A DNA stretch of 64,000 nt from Desulfosporosinus orientis DSM 765 (lineage in GTDB: Bacteria > Bacillota > Desulfitobacteriia > Desulfitobacteriales > Desulfitobacteriaceae): contig NC_016584.1 in assembly GCF_000235605.1 (NCBI RefSeq), forward strand, positions 2,344,001-2,408,000, given 5' to 3'. Below are positions 34,125-43,363 of this stretch, in pieces. The notes below the pieces were generated by a model. It had not been told where the DNA came from and ran no database searches. It saw nothing but the letters and a program-made list of their open reading frames with translations. Each line of letters starts with the position of its first letter. Position 1 is the first letter of the stretch. The translations under genes and the position numbers were made by a program.

Positions 34125-35324
34125 ATGAAAAAACAGGAATGCATTGCTATGCTTTTGGCAGGTGGACAAGGAAGCAGGCTGGGCGGCCTAACCCGCAATC
34201 GCGCTAAACCGGCGGTATCATTCTGCGGCAAATATCGGATTATCGATTTCACCCTAAGCAATTGTGCCAATTCCAACATCAATACCGTTGGTGTCTTAAT
34301 TCAATATAAGCCCTTTCTGCTTAATTCTTATATCGGTTTGGGGTCGGCCTGGGATTTGGATAATCCTTTTGGCGGGGTGCATATTTTGCCGCCCTTTCTG
34401 GGGGAGAGTGAAGGAAGCTGGTATAAAGGAACGGCGAATGCAGTTTACCAGAATTACGAGTTTATCGAATACTACGCTCCTGAGTATGTGATCATCCTTT
34501 CCGGCGACCATGTCTATCAAATGGACTATACCCAGATGTTAAAGTTTCATAAAGAAAAAGGCGCTGAAATAACCTTGGCAGCCATTGAAGTGCCCTGGGA
34601 AGAAGCATCGAGATTTGGGATTCTCACTGTTGATAATAATGCCCGGATAACCAAATTCACGGAAAAGCCCGGGCATCCGGACAGCAATCTGGCCTCCATG
34701 GGGGTTTATATCTTTAACACTTCTGCTTTAAAGCAAGCCTTAATCGAGGATACGAACGATACGTCTTCCCAAAATGACTTCGGCAAAAATATTATTCCCC
34801 AGCAGATGAAGGAGGGAAAGCGGGTTTTTGCCTACCGGTTCAGCGGCTATTGGCGGGATGTGGGGACTATTGAAAGTTACTACCAGGCCAATATGGAATC
34901 CTTACAAGAAGGGCATTTCCTGCGCATCTTTGATCCCCACTATAAGATTCTTTCCAATGAAGATATTCTGCCCCCCCACTTTATGGGTTCTCAGGCAGAC
35001 ATTCAAAACAGCTTGATTTGCAATGGCTGTAGTGTCCAGGGCAGAGTGAGGCATTCCATCCTGGCCCCGGGGGTTTATGTAGGAGAAGGAGCAGAGATCG
35101 AGGATTCCATTATTTTGCCTTACGCCAAAATTCACAATGGCAGCAGAATTAAAGGGGCCATTATCGGCGAAAGTGCAGAAATAATGGGCCAATGTGTGAT
35201 TGGGGCTGAAAGACAGGCAGCGCCGGGCCAGCATGGGATAACGGTAATCGAGGACTATCATTTGATGGGGCCGGGAACCGTTGTTGAGTCCGGCAAGCAT
35301 ATTTATCGAAACCGGACGAGTTGA
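34125..35324 (+). CDS. glgC: Glucose-1-phosphate adenylyltransferase, catalytic subunit
   Basis: 399 residues. The N-terminal nucleotidyltransferase has the pyrophosphorylase signature [20 protein letters not shown] (about 10-29), [12 protein letters not shown] with the metal Asp, and KFTEKPG. A left-handed beta-helix of hexapeptide repeats forms the C-terminus. It makes ADP-glucose from ATP and glucose-1-phosphate. ATG 34125 follows GAGGGAGGGG. The partner GlgD is encoded 13 bases downstream. Confidence 0.95.
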   Translation: MKKQECIAMLLAGGQGSRLGGLTRNRAKPAVSFCGKYRIIDFTLSNCANSNINTVGVLIQYKPFLLNSYIGLGSAWDLDNPFGGVHILPPFLGESEGSWYKGTANAVYQNYEFIEYYAPEYVIILSGDHVYQMDYTQMLKFHKEKGAEITLAAIEVPWEEASRFGILTVDNNARITKFTEKPGHPDSNLASMGVYIFNTSALKQALIEDTNDTSSQNDFGKNIIPQQMKEGKRVFAYRFSGYWRDVGTIESYYQANMESLQEGHFLRIFDPHYKILSNEDILPPHFMGSQADIQNSLICNGCSVQGRVRHSILAPGVYVGEGAEIEDSIILPYAKIHNGSRIKGAIIGESAEIMGQCVIGAERQAAPGQHGITVIEDYHLMGPGTVVESGKHIYRNRTS

Positions 35325-35337
35325 GAGGAGGAAGTCT

Positions 35338-36462
35338 ATGTCCAATGCCATTGGAATTATCTTTGCGAATAGCGGCTCGGATAATTTGCAGGGACTGGCG
35401 GCAGAAAGACCTGTGGCTGCCGTGCCCTTTGGAGGGAGGTACCGGATTCTTGATTTTGCCCTTTCCAGCATGGTCAATTCAGGAATTCGAACCATCGGCT
35501 TAGTAACCCCTCATCAATACCGGCCCTTGCTGGATCATTTGGGTGCTGGCAAAGACTGGTTTCTTGAACGAAAAGACGGCGGCTTATTCATCCTGCCCGG
35601 AGTCATGCATGGCTTAGCAGGAAGCAATCATCTCTTCTGCATTAAGGATTTAGAAAATAATTGTGAGTTCCTGGAGAAGGAATACGTCAAAAATGTCGTC
35701 ATAAGTAGCGGGGATAAAATTTATAATCTTAATTTTAAAGAGACCTTGGAATTCCATAATGAAAAGCAAGCGGATATAACCTTGCTTTACAAGACCAATC
35801 CTTATCCCGGCTGCTGTCTTAAGAACAAGCTGGTTCTGAGGCTGGGTGAGGAGCAAAGACTGGCCGCCATTTCAGACTTCTATTTACCGGAGGAGGACGA
35901 TGGGGAAATCCCTGAATTTGCCGGTATTCTAGTGATTCGCCGGGAGCTTTTACTAGAGATGATTCAGCGCTACAGTTCCGGAGGCTGTATTGATTTAATG
36001 GCTATCATTACCATGAACCTGGGTAGCCTTAAGGTCTTTGCCAAGGAAACCAATTCCTTAATAGGAACCATCTGCACCATTAAGGATTATTTTGAGCGTT
36101 CCATGGATCTTCTCCAGTCATCTGTCCGGGAACAGCTCTGGCTGGGGGTTGACCGTACTCATACGAAAATCGTGGATAACCCGCCCACAAAATACGCTGA
36201 ACAGGCCCAGGTCAGAAACTCCTTAATAGCCAGCGGCTGCATCATTGCCGGGGAAGTTATCAACTCTATCGTCTTTCGCGGGGTAGTGCTGGAAGAAGGC
36301 TGCAGGGTTCAAAACAGCATTCTGATGCCCCAATGTCATATCCATGCCAATGCTCAAACCAACTATGCCATTCTTGATAAATCTGTCCGGGTTCACAGGG
36401 ATAATAGTTTACAAGGAAGCAAGAGCCATCCTTTGGTTGTCCTCAAAAAGACGGTGATCTAA
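35338..36462 (+). CDS. glgD: Glucose-1-phosphate adenylyltransferase regulatory subunit GlgD
   Basis: 374 residues, homologous to GlgC along its length. The N-terminal GGxGxRL signature is replaced by IIFANSGSDNLQGL and the catalytic Asp region reads VISSGDKIYNL, as in GlgD of Firmicutes. In characterised cases GlgD forms a hetero-oligomer with GlgC and raises its activity. AGAGGAGGAAG precedes ATG 35338. It keeps the beta-helix C-terminus. Confidence 0.93.
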   Translation: MSNAIGIIFANSGSDNLQGLAAERPVAAVPFGGRYRILDFALSSMVNSGIRTIGLVTPHQYRPLLDHLGAGKDWFLERKDGGLFILPGVMHGLAGSNHLFCIKDLENNCEFLEKEYVKNVVISSGDKIYNLNFKETLEFHNEKQADITLLYKTNPYPGCCLKNKLVLRLGEEQRLAAISDFYLPEEDDGEIPEFAGILVIRRELLLEMIQRYSSGGCIDLMAIITMNLGSLKVFAKETNSLIGTICTIKDYFERSMDLLQSSVREQLWLGVDRTHTKIVDNPPTKYAEQAQVRNSLIASGCIIAGEVINSIVFRGVVLEEGCRVQNSILMPQCHIHANAQTNYAILDKSVRVHRDNSLQGSKSHPLVVLKKTVI

Positions 36463-36514
36463 AGAGCTCCCTGGACAAAGACGAAGTCTGAGGGATCAGG
36501 AAAGGTGTGAGACT

Positions 36515-37954
36515 ATGAAACTGGTTTTTGTGACTGCGGAAGCATGTCCTTTTGCTAAAACAGGCGGGTTAGGGGAAGTTGCGGGCTCCCTGCCGGCTTA
36601 CCTGCATCAACAGGGGGTGGACGTCAGGGTGATCATGCCCAAGTATGGCACCATCCCCCAGGAGCTGCAAAGAGAGTTTAAGCTTTTGGCCCAATTTGAT
36701 GTTTCCGTTGCCTGGCGGAAACAGTACTGCGGCTTATTTGAAGAGATTTATCATGGGGTTCCTTATTATTTTATCGACAATGAGTACTATTTTGACCGGC
36801 CCAATGTGTATGGAGAATACGATGATGCGGAGAGGTTTGCCTTTTTTTCCCGGGCGGCTCTGGAAAGCCTGATTCATATCCCGGGCTTCAAGCCGGATAT
36901 TCTGCACTGCCATGATTGGCATACCGCCCTAATTCCTTTGATGCTGAAAGAATTTTATTCCCGAGGACCGTTATACTATCCTATTAAGACGGTTTTTACC
37001 ATACATAACCTGAAATACCAGGGGATCTTCCCCAAGGAAGTCTTAAGTGATGTGGTGGGACTGGGGATGGAGTATTATCAGGAAAACGGCTTGGAATATC
37101 ACGGCTCGGTGAATTTTATGAAAGGCGGGCTGCTTTACGCCGATCAGATCACGACGGTGAGTCCCACCTATGCTCAGGAAATCCAGGACCCTTATTTCGG
37201 AGAAGGCATGGACGGCTTGTTAAGGAAAAAACGGGACCAACTCTGCGGAATACTCAACGGCATTGATTATAGGATTTATGATCCCTGGCGTGATCCTTTG
37301 CTGATGAATTCAGAGCAGAGGGAAGGGCTGACAAAAGAAATATGCAAAAGACATTTGCAAAGGAGGATGGGACTTCCTGAGGACCCTGAGAAAGGGTTGC
37401 TGGGCATGGTCAGCCGGCTGGTGGATCAGAAAGGCTTTGACCTCTTGGCTCACGTTATGGAACAACTCTTGGAATTAGACCTGGAGATGGTGATCCTCGG
37501 CACCGGGGATCAACGCTATGAGGAAATGCTGGAATCATTCGCTGCTGAATACCCGGATAAACTGGCGGTAAGGCTGGAGTTTTCCGAAGTTCTGGCCCAT
37601 CAGATCTATGCTGGGACGGATATGTTTTTGATGCCTTCCAAATTTGAGCCCTGCGGTATCGCCCAGATGATTGCCATGCGCTATGGTTCTGTGCCTATCG
37701 TCCGGGAGACGGGGGGCCTGAAAGATACGGTGGTTCCCTATAATAAGTATACCGGGACTGGGAACGGTTTTAGTTTTGCTAATTATAATGCTCATGAGCT
37801 GCTGTTTACGGTTCAGCGGGCGTTGGAGATTTATAAAAATAATAAGCCGGTATGGGCAGGAATTCGGCAAGAGGCGATGAATAGAGATTTTAGTTGGAAT
37901 CGGTCGGCGGGGGAGTATATGGGGATTTATCGGAGGCTGCTGGAGGTTGATTAA
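36515..37954 (+). CDS. glgA: Glycogen synthase (ADP-glucose type)
   Basis: 479 residues of the GT5 family. N-terminal KTGGLGEVAGSLP (about 15-27) binds ADP-glucose; HDWHTALIP, GILNGIDYRIYDPW, VSRLVDQKGFD and the C-terminal PSKFEPCGIAQMIAMRYGSVPIVRETGGLKDTV contain the conserved Glu residues. It extends alpha-1,4 chains from ADP-glucose. AAAGGTGTGAG precedes the ATG. 52 bases from glgD. Confidence 0.95.
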   Translation: MKLVFVTAEACPFAKTGGLGEVAGSLPAYLHQQGVDVRVIMPKYGTIPQELQREFKLLAQFDVSVAWRKQYCGLFEEIYHGVPYYFIDNEYYFDRPNVYGEYDDAERFAFFSRAALESLIHIPGFKPDILHCHDWHTALIPLMLKEFYSRGPLYYPIKTVFTIHNLKYQGIFPKEVLSDVVGLGMEYYQENGLEYHGSVNFMKGGLLYADQITTVSPTYAQEIQDPYFGEGMDGLLRKKRDQLCGILNGIDYRIYDPWRDPLLMNSEQREGLTKEICKRHLQRRMGLPEDPEKGLLGMVSRLVDQKGFDLLAHVMEQLLELDLEMVILGTGDQRYEEMLESFAAEYPDKLAVRLEFSEVLAHQIYAGTDMFLMPSKFEPCGIAQMIAMRYGSVPIVRETGGLKDTVVPYNKYTGTGNGFSFANYNAHELLFTVQRALEIYKNNKPVWAGIRQEAMNRDFSWNRSAGEYMGIYRRLLEVD

Positions 37955-37985
37955 GTGATTAACGGTAAGGAAATGGTGAAAGAGT

Positions 37986-40900
37986 ATGGAATTGAAAGCC
38001 TATCATAATTCTCATGATTTGTATTATCGCAAACCTTTTGGTGCGGTTCATTGCGGGGAGAGAATACGATTTCGTTTCCAGATCAGTTCCTCTGTGCCTA
38101 TTCAAGGCTGCTTTCTGCACCTGCGGGAGGAGGATTGGGAAAGGTCTGTTCCTATGAGCCGGATCAGTGAGGGGCTGGAGTTAGAGACAGAGTTGGAGTT
38201 GGAGTCTGAGGGCGCTGGGGAGTCTGGCTGTTTTTATGAAACAGAGCTGGAAGTTATGGATGGCACGGGGCTTGTTTGGTATTATTTTGTGATTAATACA
38301 GAGTCCGGGACTTATTATTATGGCAATAACCGGGATAAGCTGGGGGGAGAGGGCTGTCTGGGGAAAGAGGTGCCTCTTGCTTATCAGATTACGGTTTCTA
38401 AGCCGGCGGAGGTTCCCCGCTGGTACCGGCGGGGAATTATGTATCAAATCTTTGTGGATCGCTTTTTTAAGCATTTAGATAAAGGTTTCTTAGATGATTC
38501 GAGGCCTAATGCTTTGCTCCATGCCAACTGGTATGATGATCCTGTTTATATTAAGGACGAGCAGGGCAGGGTGACGGATTGGGACTTTTTCGGAGGTACT
38601 TTGCAGGGAATTATCGATAAGCTGCCTTATTTTGAGGAATTAGGAGTCAGTATTCTTTACCTGAATCCTATCTTTGAGGCGGCCAGCAATCATAAGTATG
38701 ATACGGCGGATTATTTGAAAATCGATCCCAGGTATGGAGACGAAAGGACCTTTGCCAAGTTAACTGCCGCTGCTAAGGAGTATGGGATTTCAATCATCCT
38801 GGACGGTGTTTTCAGCCATACGGGGGCGGATAGTATTTACTTCAATAAATATAACAATTATCCGGAGCTGGGGGCTTTCCAGTCGCCAGATTCTCCTTAT
38901 TATTCCTGGTATAAGTTTAAATCCGGTCAGGAGTATGCAGGATGGTGGGGTGTGGATTCCCTGCCGGAAGTTGAAGAAATGACTCCTTCTTACCGGAATT
39001 TTATTTACGGCGGCGAAAACAGTGTGGTTCAGCAGTGGCTGAACCTGGGAGCCGCCGGCTGGAGATTAGATGTGGCGGATGAGTTGCCTGATGAGTTTAT
39101 TAAAGAGCTGAGGCAAGCCCTGAAGCAGGTGAATTCAGAGGCGGTTTTAATTGGGGAAGTGTGGGAAGACGCCTCCAACAAGGTGAGTTATGGCCAGCGC
39201 CGCCGCTATTTCGGGGGAGAGGAACTGGATGCCGTCATGAACTATCCTTTCCGGGCAAGCTTCCTGGGCTTTATCCTCAACCAGACGGATGCCGGGACTC
39301 TTTGGCGGGAAATGATGAGTATCTTTGAGAATTATCCCCGGGAAAACTTCTATGGGGCGATGAATTTACTGGGCAGCCATGATACCAGGCGTATTTTGAC
39401 TCTCTTAGGAGAAGCTCCTCCGGAACAGACCTTGACCTCTGCGGAGCAGAGACGGTTCAGGCTTGCTGGGGATGCCCGGGATCTGGGGATACAAAGACTC
39501 AGGCTTTTAAGCTTGATTCAGGTGGCATGGCCGGGAGTGCCTTGTATTTATTACGGAGATGAAGTTGGCCTCGAGGGCTATGCAGATCCTTATAACCGGG
39601 GCACCTATCCCTGGGGCCGGGAGAATCAAGAAATCCTCCAGTGGTACCAGCGGATTTTGCGGATGCGCAGGGAATATGACCTGCTGCAAACCGGGGATTT
39701 TCAGCCCTTCTTTTGCGATGCTGATGTTTTTGGCTTCTCCCGGGCCGGCACTGAGGAAACCCTGACGGTACTGGTCAACCGGCATCAAGGGGAGAGCAAA
39801 ACCGTGAAATTTGAGGCAGGAATGGATTCCCCTGAGTTAGTGGTGGATCTGCTTACCGGGGAAAAGCTTTCCCCGGAAGAGCTGGCTGCTTTGTCTGTTC
39901 CGGCTCTGTCTGCCAAGGCCTTGCTGACTATGAAAACCCAGCCTCATCAGCTGCGGCTTAACCGTTCCTGCGGAATATTGCTGCATATCAGTTCCTTGCC
40001 TTCCTCCTGGGGACTGGGGGACTTAGGCAAGGAAGCTTATGATTTCATAGATTTCTTAGGAGCAGCCGGTCAATCCTTGTGGCAGGTACTCCCTTTGAAT
40101 CCGTCGGGAGCAGGAGGGTGTCCCTATCAAAGTGCGTCTGTCTTTGCCGGGAATACCATGTTTATTAGTTTGGATCATTTAATCTATGAGGGACTATTGG
40201 ATTTACGAAAGACCCAGGAAAAATACCGGCAGTTAAAGAGCCTGGGTTTAAGGGAAAGCCTCTTGAAGCAGGCTTTTCAAGAACTGAAGAATAATTTGCT
40301 CCATGAGGCCTACCTGGAATTCCGGCAAAGACTGAAATTAGTTCCCAATCCCTTGTCCCAGACAACGGATTCCAAGTATTTATCCCCGGAGAATTATGGT
40401 GAGTTTCAAAGAGAGAACAAGGCCTGGCTGGAAGACTTCAGCCTTTTCCGGGCTCTCAAGGCTCACTTTGACGAAGCTCCCTGGTATGCCTGGGAAGCTG
40501 GGATTGCTCGCCGGGAGCCTGAGGCCTTAGCTAAATACACCTCTCTCCTGCAGGAAGAGAGAGACTTTATCACCTTTTTGCAGTATACTTTCTTTTATGA
40601 ATGGGATTTGCTGAAAGAATACGCGGCAGGGAAAGGAGTCCGCATGATTGGGGATTTGCCTCATTTTGTCGCAGAGGACAGCTGTGATGTTTGGGTAAAT
40701 CGAAATTTGTTCAAACTGAGTACAGGGGGGAGAGCCGCCAAAATTGCCGGAGTACCTCCCGATTATTTCAGCAAAACCGGTCAGTTATGGGGCAACCCGG
40801 TCTATGATTGGGATGAGTTAAAGAAAACGGACTATGCCTGGTGGAAAATGCGCCTTAAGTTCGGCTTAAAACAGTTTGACTACCTGCGCTTGGATCATTT

Positions 40901-41465
40901 TCGCGGCTTTGAAGCCTTTTGGGAAGTAGAGGCGGGTGAGGAAACGGCGGAAAAGGGCAGGTGGATGAAAGGCCCGGGGAAAGATTTCCTGGCCAGCTTA
41001 ATAGCTGCATTCGGCCAGTGTCCTTTTATAGTAGAAGATTTAGGAATTATTACGCCGGAAGTCCGGACTTTAAAACACATCTTCGGCCTGCCGGGGGTTA
41101 AAGTCCTGCAGTTCAGTCCTTTGGCAGAGATGTCTGAGGATGAGGATTGGAATCTGGTGTATTACACAGGAACCCATGACAACAATACCCTGCTGGGCTG
41201 GTACAGCGGCTTGCAGCCGGGCACGGTGCCGCCGGCGGGGGATAAGGGGCAGGCTTGTTATCAGGTTATCGAGGAGCTCTACTCCAGCCAGGCAGCCTGG
41301 GTTATCGTTCCCATGCAGGATATTTTAGGCCTGGGGGAAGAGGCGCGGATGAATGTCCCCGGCAAAGTCCATGGCAATTGGAAATGGCAGCTTGAGGAAG
41401 ATACGGATCTGAAGGAAGTGACTGAATCACTGCACAACCTGGCGGTAACCCGGGGCAGAGTCTGA
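37986..41465 (+). CDS. GH13 alpha-amylase / GH77 4-alpha-glucanotransferase fusion
   Basis: 1159 residues. Residues 1-140 are an immunoglobulin-like N-domain. A GH13 barrel follows (GIMYQIFVDRFF; nucleophile Asp about 361 in GWRLDVADELP; Glu about 391 in LIGEVWED; Asp about 463 in GSHDTRRI), with NHKYDTADYLKIDPRYG as in neopullulanase/cyclomaltodextrinase-like enzymes. From about residue 656 comes a complete MalQ-type GH77 domain (GILLHISSLPSSWGLGDLG; Asp about 968 in RLDHFRGFEAFW; Glu about 1017 in VEDLGIITPEV; GTHDNNT). One polypeptide could hydrolyse and disproportionate maltodextrins left by glycogen phosphorylase. Both catalytic sets look complete. It is 31 bases after glgA and probably in its operon. 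Confidence 0.93.
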   Translation: MELKAYHNSHDLYYRKPFGAVHCGERIRFRFQISSSVPIQGCFLHLREEDWERSVPMSRISEGLELETELELESEGAGESGCFYETELEVMDGTGLVWYYFVINTESGTYYYGNNRDKLGGEGCLGKEVPLAYQITVSKPAEVPRWYRRGIMYQIFVDRFFKHLDKGFLDDSRPNALLHANWYDDPVYIKDEQGRVTDWDFFGGTLQGIIDKLPYFEELGVSILYLNPIFEAASNHKYDTADYLKIDPRYGDERTFAKLTAAAKEYGISIILDGVFSHTGADSIYFNKYNNYPELGAFQSPDSPYYSWYKFKSGQEYAGWWGVDSLPEVEEMTPSYRNFIYGGENSVVQQWLNLGAAGWRLDVADELPDEFIKELRQALKQVNSEAVLIGEVWEDASNKVSYGQRRRYFGGEELDAVMNYPFRASFLGFILNQTDAGTLWREMMSIFENYPRENFYGAMNLLGSHDTRRILTLLGEAPPEQTLTSAEQRRFRLAGDARDLGIQRLRLLSLIQVAWPGVPCIYYGDEVGLEGYADPYNRGTYPWGRENQEILQWYQRILRMRREYDLLQTGDFQPFFCDADVFGFSRAGTEETLTVLVNRHQGESKTVKFEAGMDSPELVVDLLTGEKLSPEELAALSVPALSAKALLTMKTQPHQLRLNRSCGILLHISSLPSSWGLGDLGKEAYDFIDFLGAAGQSLWQVLPLNPSGAGGCPYQSASVFAGNTMFISLDHLIYEGLLDLRKTQEKYRQLKSLGLRESLLKQAFQELKNNLLHEAYLEFRQRLKLVPNPLSQTTDSKYLSPENYGEFQRENKAWLEDFSLFRALKAHFDEAPWYAWEAGIARREPEALAKYTSLLQEERDFITFLQYTFFYEWDLLKEYAAGKGVRMIGDLPHFVAEDSCDVWVNRNLFKLSTGGRAAKIAGVPPDYFSKTGQLWGNPVYDWDELKKTDYAWWKMRLKFGLKQFDYLRLDHFRGFEAFWEVEAGEETAEKGRWMKGPGKDFLASLIAAFGQCPFIVEDLGIITPEVRTLKHIFGLPGVKVLQFSPLAEMSEDEDWNLVYYTGTHDNNTLLGWYSGLQPGTVPPAGDKGQACYQVIEELYSSQAAWVIVPMQDILGLGEEARMNVPGKVHGNWKWQLEEDTDLKEVTESLHNLAVTRGRV

Positions 41466-41522
41466 AAAGAATCCTGAAACATCCTTGGCTGAGATTAATA
41501 AAGAACAGAAATGGGAGCAGCA

Positions 41523-42092
41523 ATGAAGAAGATATTAGGAATTTTTGTTAAGGGGCTGTTGGTTCTGGCCCCTATCACCGTCACCATTTATATACTCTAC
41601 AAGATTTTTGAGCTGACCGACGGTCTATTTAAAGGCTTATTGGAGAGTGCGGGGCTGTATTTTCCGGGCCTTGGAGTTATCGTAACCCTGGCCGTTATTT
41701 TTCTGGTAGGGTTACTGGCCTCCAATTGGCTGACCAATAAACTGATTGATTTTATGGATAACCTTTTTACGAGAGTACCTTTGTTTGGCAGCATTTATGG
41801 GATCATTAAAGATACGGTCCATTCCTTTTCCACCAATAAGAAAGGCTTTTCTCGTTTAGTCATGGTTCATATGCCCGGCGAGCTGAAACTCCTGGGGTTT
41901 TTAACCAATGATCAGGAAAGCGCCTTTGTTCCCGAGGGTTACGTGGCGGTTTATTTGATGCAGTCCATGCAATGGGCGGGTAATCTGATTCTCGTCCCCA
42001 GGCAGCAAGTGGAATTATTGGACGTATCACCGGAAGAAGCTTTGAAATTTATTGCTTCGGCAGGATTGCTGCATAAAAAGTTAAAAAATTAA
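41523..42092 (+). CDS. DUF502 membrane protein
   Basis: About 189 residues with two N-terminal membrane helices (residues 5-25 and 48-66) and a soluble C-terminal part with PLFGSIYGIIKDTVHSF and QWAGNLILVPRQQVELLDVS, the pattern of DUF502. Function unknown. ATG 41523 follows GGGAG; an upstream in-frame ATG lies at 41511. A terminator at 42119-42155 ends the transcript. Confidence 0.85.
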   Translation: MKKILGIFVKGLLVLAPITVTIYILYKIFELTDGLFKGLLESAGLYFPGLGVIVTLAVIFLVGLLASNWLTNKLIDFMDNLFTRVPLFGSIYGIIKDTVHSFSTNKKGFSRLVMVHMPGELKLLGFLTNDQESAFVPEGYVAVYLMQSMQWAGNLILVPRQQVELLDVSPEEALKFIASAGLLHKKLKN

Positions 42093-42118
42093 GTTAGATT
42101 CTCTTAAACTATAAATAA

Positions 42119-42155
42119 AAATTAAGACCTGCTAAAAAGCAAGTCTTAATTTTAT
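42119..42155. terminator. Terminator between convergent genes
   Basis: AAGACCTGC and GCAAGTCTT pair with one mismatch around TAAAAA and are followed by AATTTTAT. It serves the DUF502 gene and possibly the DUF1540 gene on the other strand. Confidence 0.7.
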
Positions 42156-42192
42156 ACTAATCAGAAAGTATAACTTATTTCGTTATTACTTA

Positions 42193-42366
42193 TTACTCTG
42201 GAAGAAATGTTGCGCAGTCTGTCATTTCAGTGCTTTTAGCATTTGGGGCCTGAACTTCAATTTTGTCAGCGTGACAATGATCCCCTGTACCATAATAATG
42301 GCAGGTGTTGACCATACATTTAATTCCTTGGTTAGGCTGAGGCATTTTTTGAGCGCGTCCAGTCAT
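42193..42366 (-). CDS. DUF1540 protein, 57 aa
   Basis: Minus-strand frame from ATG 42366 to TAA 42193, starting MTGRAQKMPQPNQGIKCMVN. The Cys pattern C-x3-C...GDHCHADKIEV...TDCATF matches DUF1540, small Cys-rich proteins of Clostridia thought to bind metal. AAGGAGGAG is placed correctly upstream. It is convergent with the DUF502 gene. Confidence 0.85.
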   Translation of the reverse strand: MTGRAQKMPQPNQGIKCMVNTCHYYGTGDHCHADKIEVQAPNAKSTEMTDCATFLPE

Positions 42367-42537
42367 GTGGATACTCCTCCTTTTAATTGAATTCTATAGT
42401 AGTATGGGCAGATTCTTAAAAATCATGAGTGCCAATTTAAACTTATAGAAATTTTTTATTTGAGATAAGATAGAGTCAAAGGAATAAAACGCGATCTGCA
42501 AGTATCATAAACAGCGCCAAAGGAGAGTTTGAAACCA

Positions 42538-42948
42538 GTGGATGATATGCCGGAAAGCAACGACTTAAAGCCCTATAAAGTTAAAGCGGATATGTATATT
42601 AAGGACAAGAAAAAATCCCTGCAGCTTCTTGATCAGGCCCTGCAAAAGGCAGCTGACCACAAGCGGAGATTAGGGAAGACCTGGGAAAAGCTCCAGCTGC
42701 TTTTGGGAGTTTTCAGGGATTGGATTAACGGCAGCTACCGGGAGATACCCACTCGCTCTCTGGTGATGATTGTCCTGGGCATTGTTTACTTCGTCTCTCC
42801 TATTGACGGGATTTTTGATTATATCCCTTTTGGCGGCTTCGTGGATGATGCGGCGGTTCTCGGTTATGTTTTATCTCAAGTGGGGGCTGATCTGGAGAAG
42901 TACAAGCTCTGGAAAGAGCGGGTTGATTTGGAGAAGGACCCTTTATAG
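42538..42948 (+). CDS. DUF1232 (YkvA-type) membrane protein
   Basis: About 136 residues. The C-terminal half has the DUF1232 signature VYFVSPIDGIFDYIPFGGFVDDAAVLGYVL within a hydrophobic region; the N-terminal half is a charged helix. Function unknown. The start is uncertain: TTG 42529 lies on top of AGGAGAG, so GTG 42538 or ATG 42547 is likelier. Confidence 0.82.
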   Translation: MDDMPESNDLKPYKVKADMYIKDKKKSLQLLDQALQKAADHKRRLGKTWEKLQLLLGVFRDWINGSYREIPTRSLVMIVLGIVYFVSPIDGIFDYIPFGGFVDDAAVLGYVLSQVGADLEKYKLWKERVDLEKDPL

Positions 42949-43363
42949 TGAAGAGGGGGTCATAAAGATCATTAGTTTTTGTGTCAATGATCTTTATATC
43001 CCGTATTCCCGTCAGGGCACCGCTGGGTGTTAAGAATATATCGCCGGCGATAAGGGTGATCAAGTATCATGTGTCGCTTCATCTTGGGATGCCGTGTAGC
43101 CTTCAAAAATATCATCTGGAGAAGATTAATGATATAAGAATTAACTTATGTTCTCACATGTTGAAAATATTGTGAATAGAACTTGCCTGTAACGATCAAA
43201 GTATATCGATTCACGGTTTAGGCTCTATTTTTTTTGTCAATTTTGTCCCAGATGATATTTCTGAAGTCTACAGGAATAAAAAATTTGTTTGTGAATTGTT
43301 GCACCAGAGCCATCGTATTGATGTGGTATTATTAACTCGTATAAACATTTTTAAGAATAAGTA
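42949..43363 (+). other. Intergenic region, 415 bases
   Basis: A 12 bp inverted repeat ATAAAGATCATT/AATGATCTTTAT at 42962-42997 may end the DUF1232 transcript. The rest is AT-rich with no coding pattern and presumably contains the sensor-kinase promoter. Confidence 0.5.
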
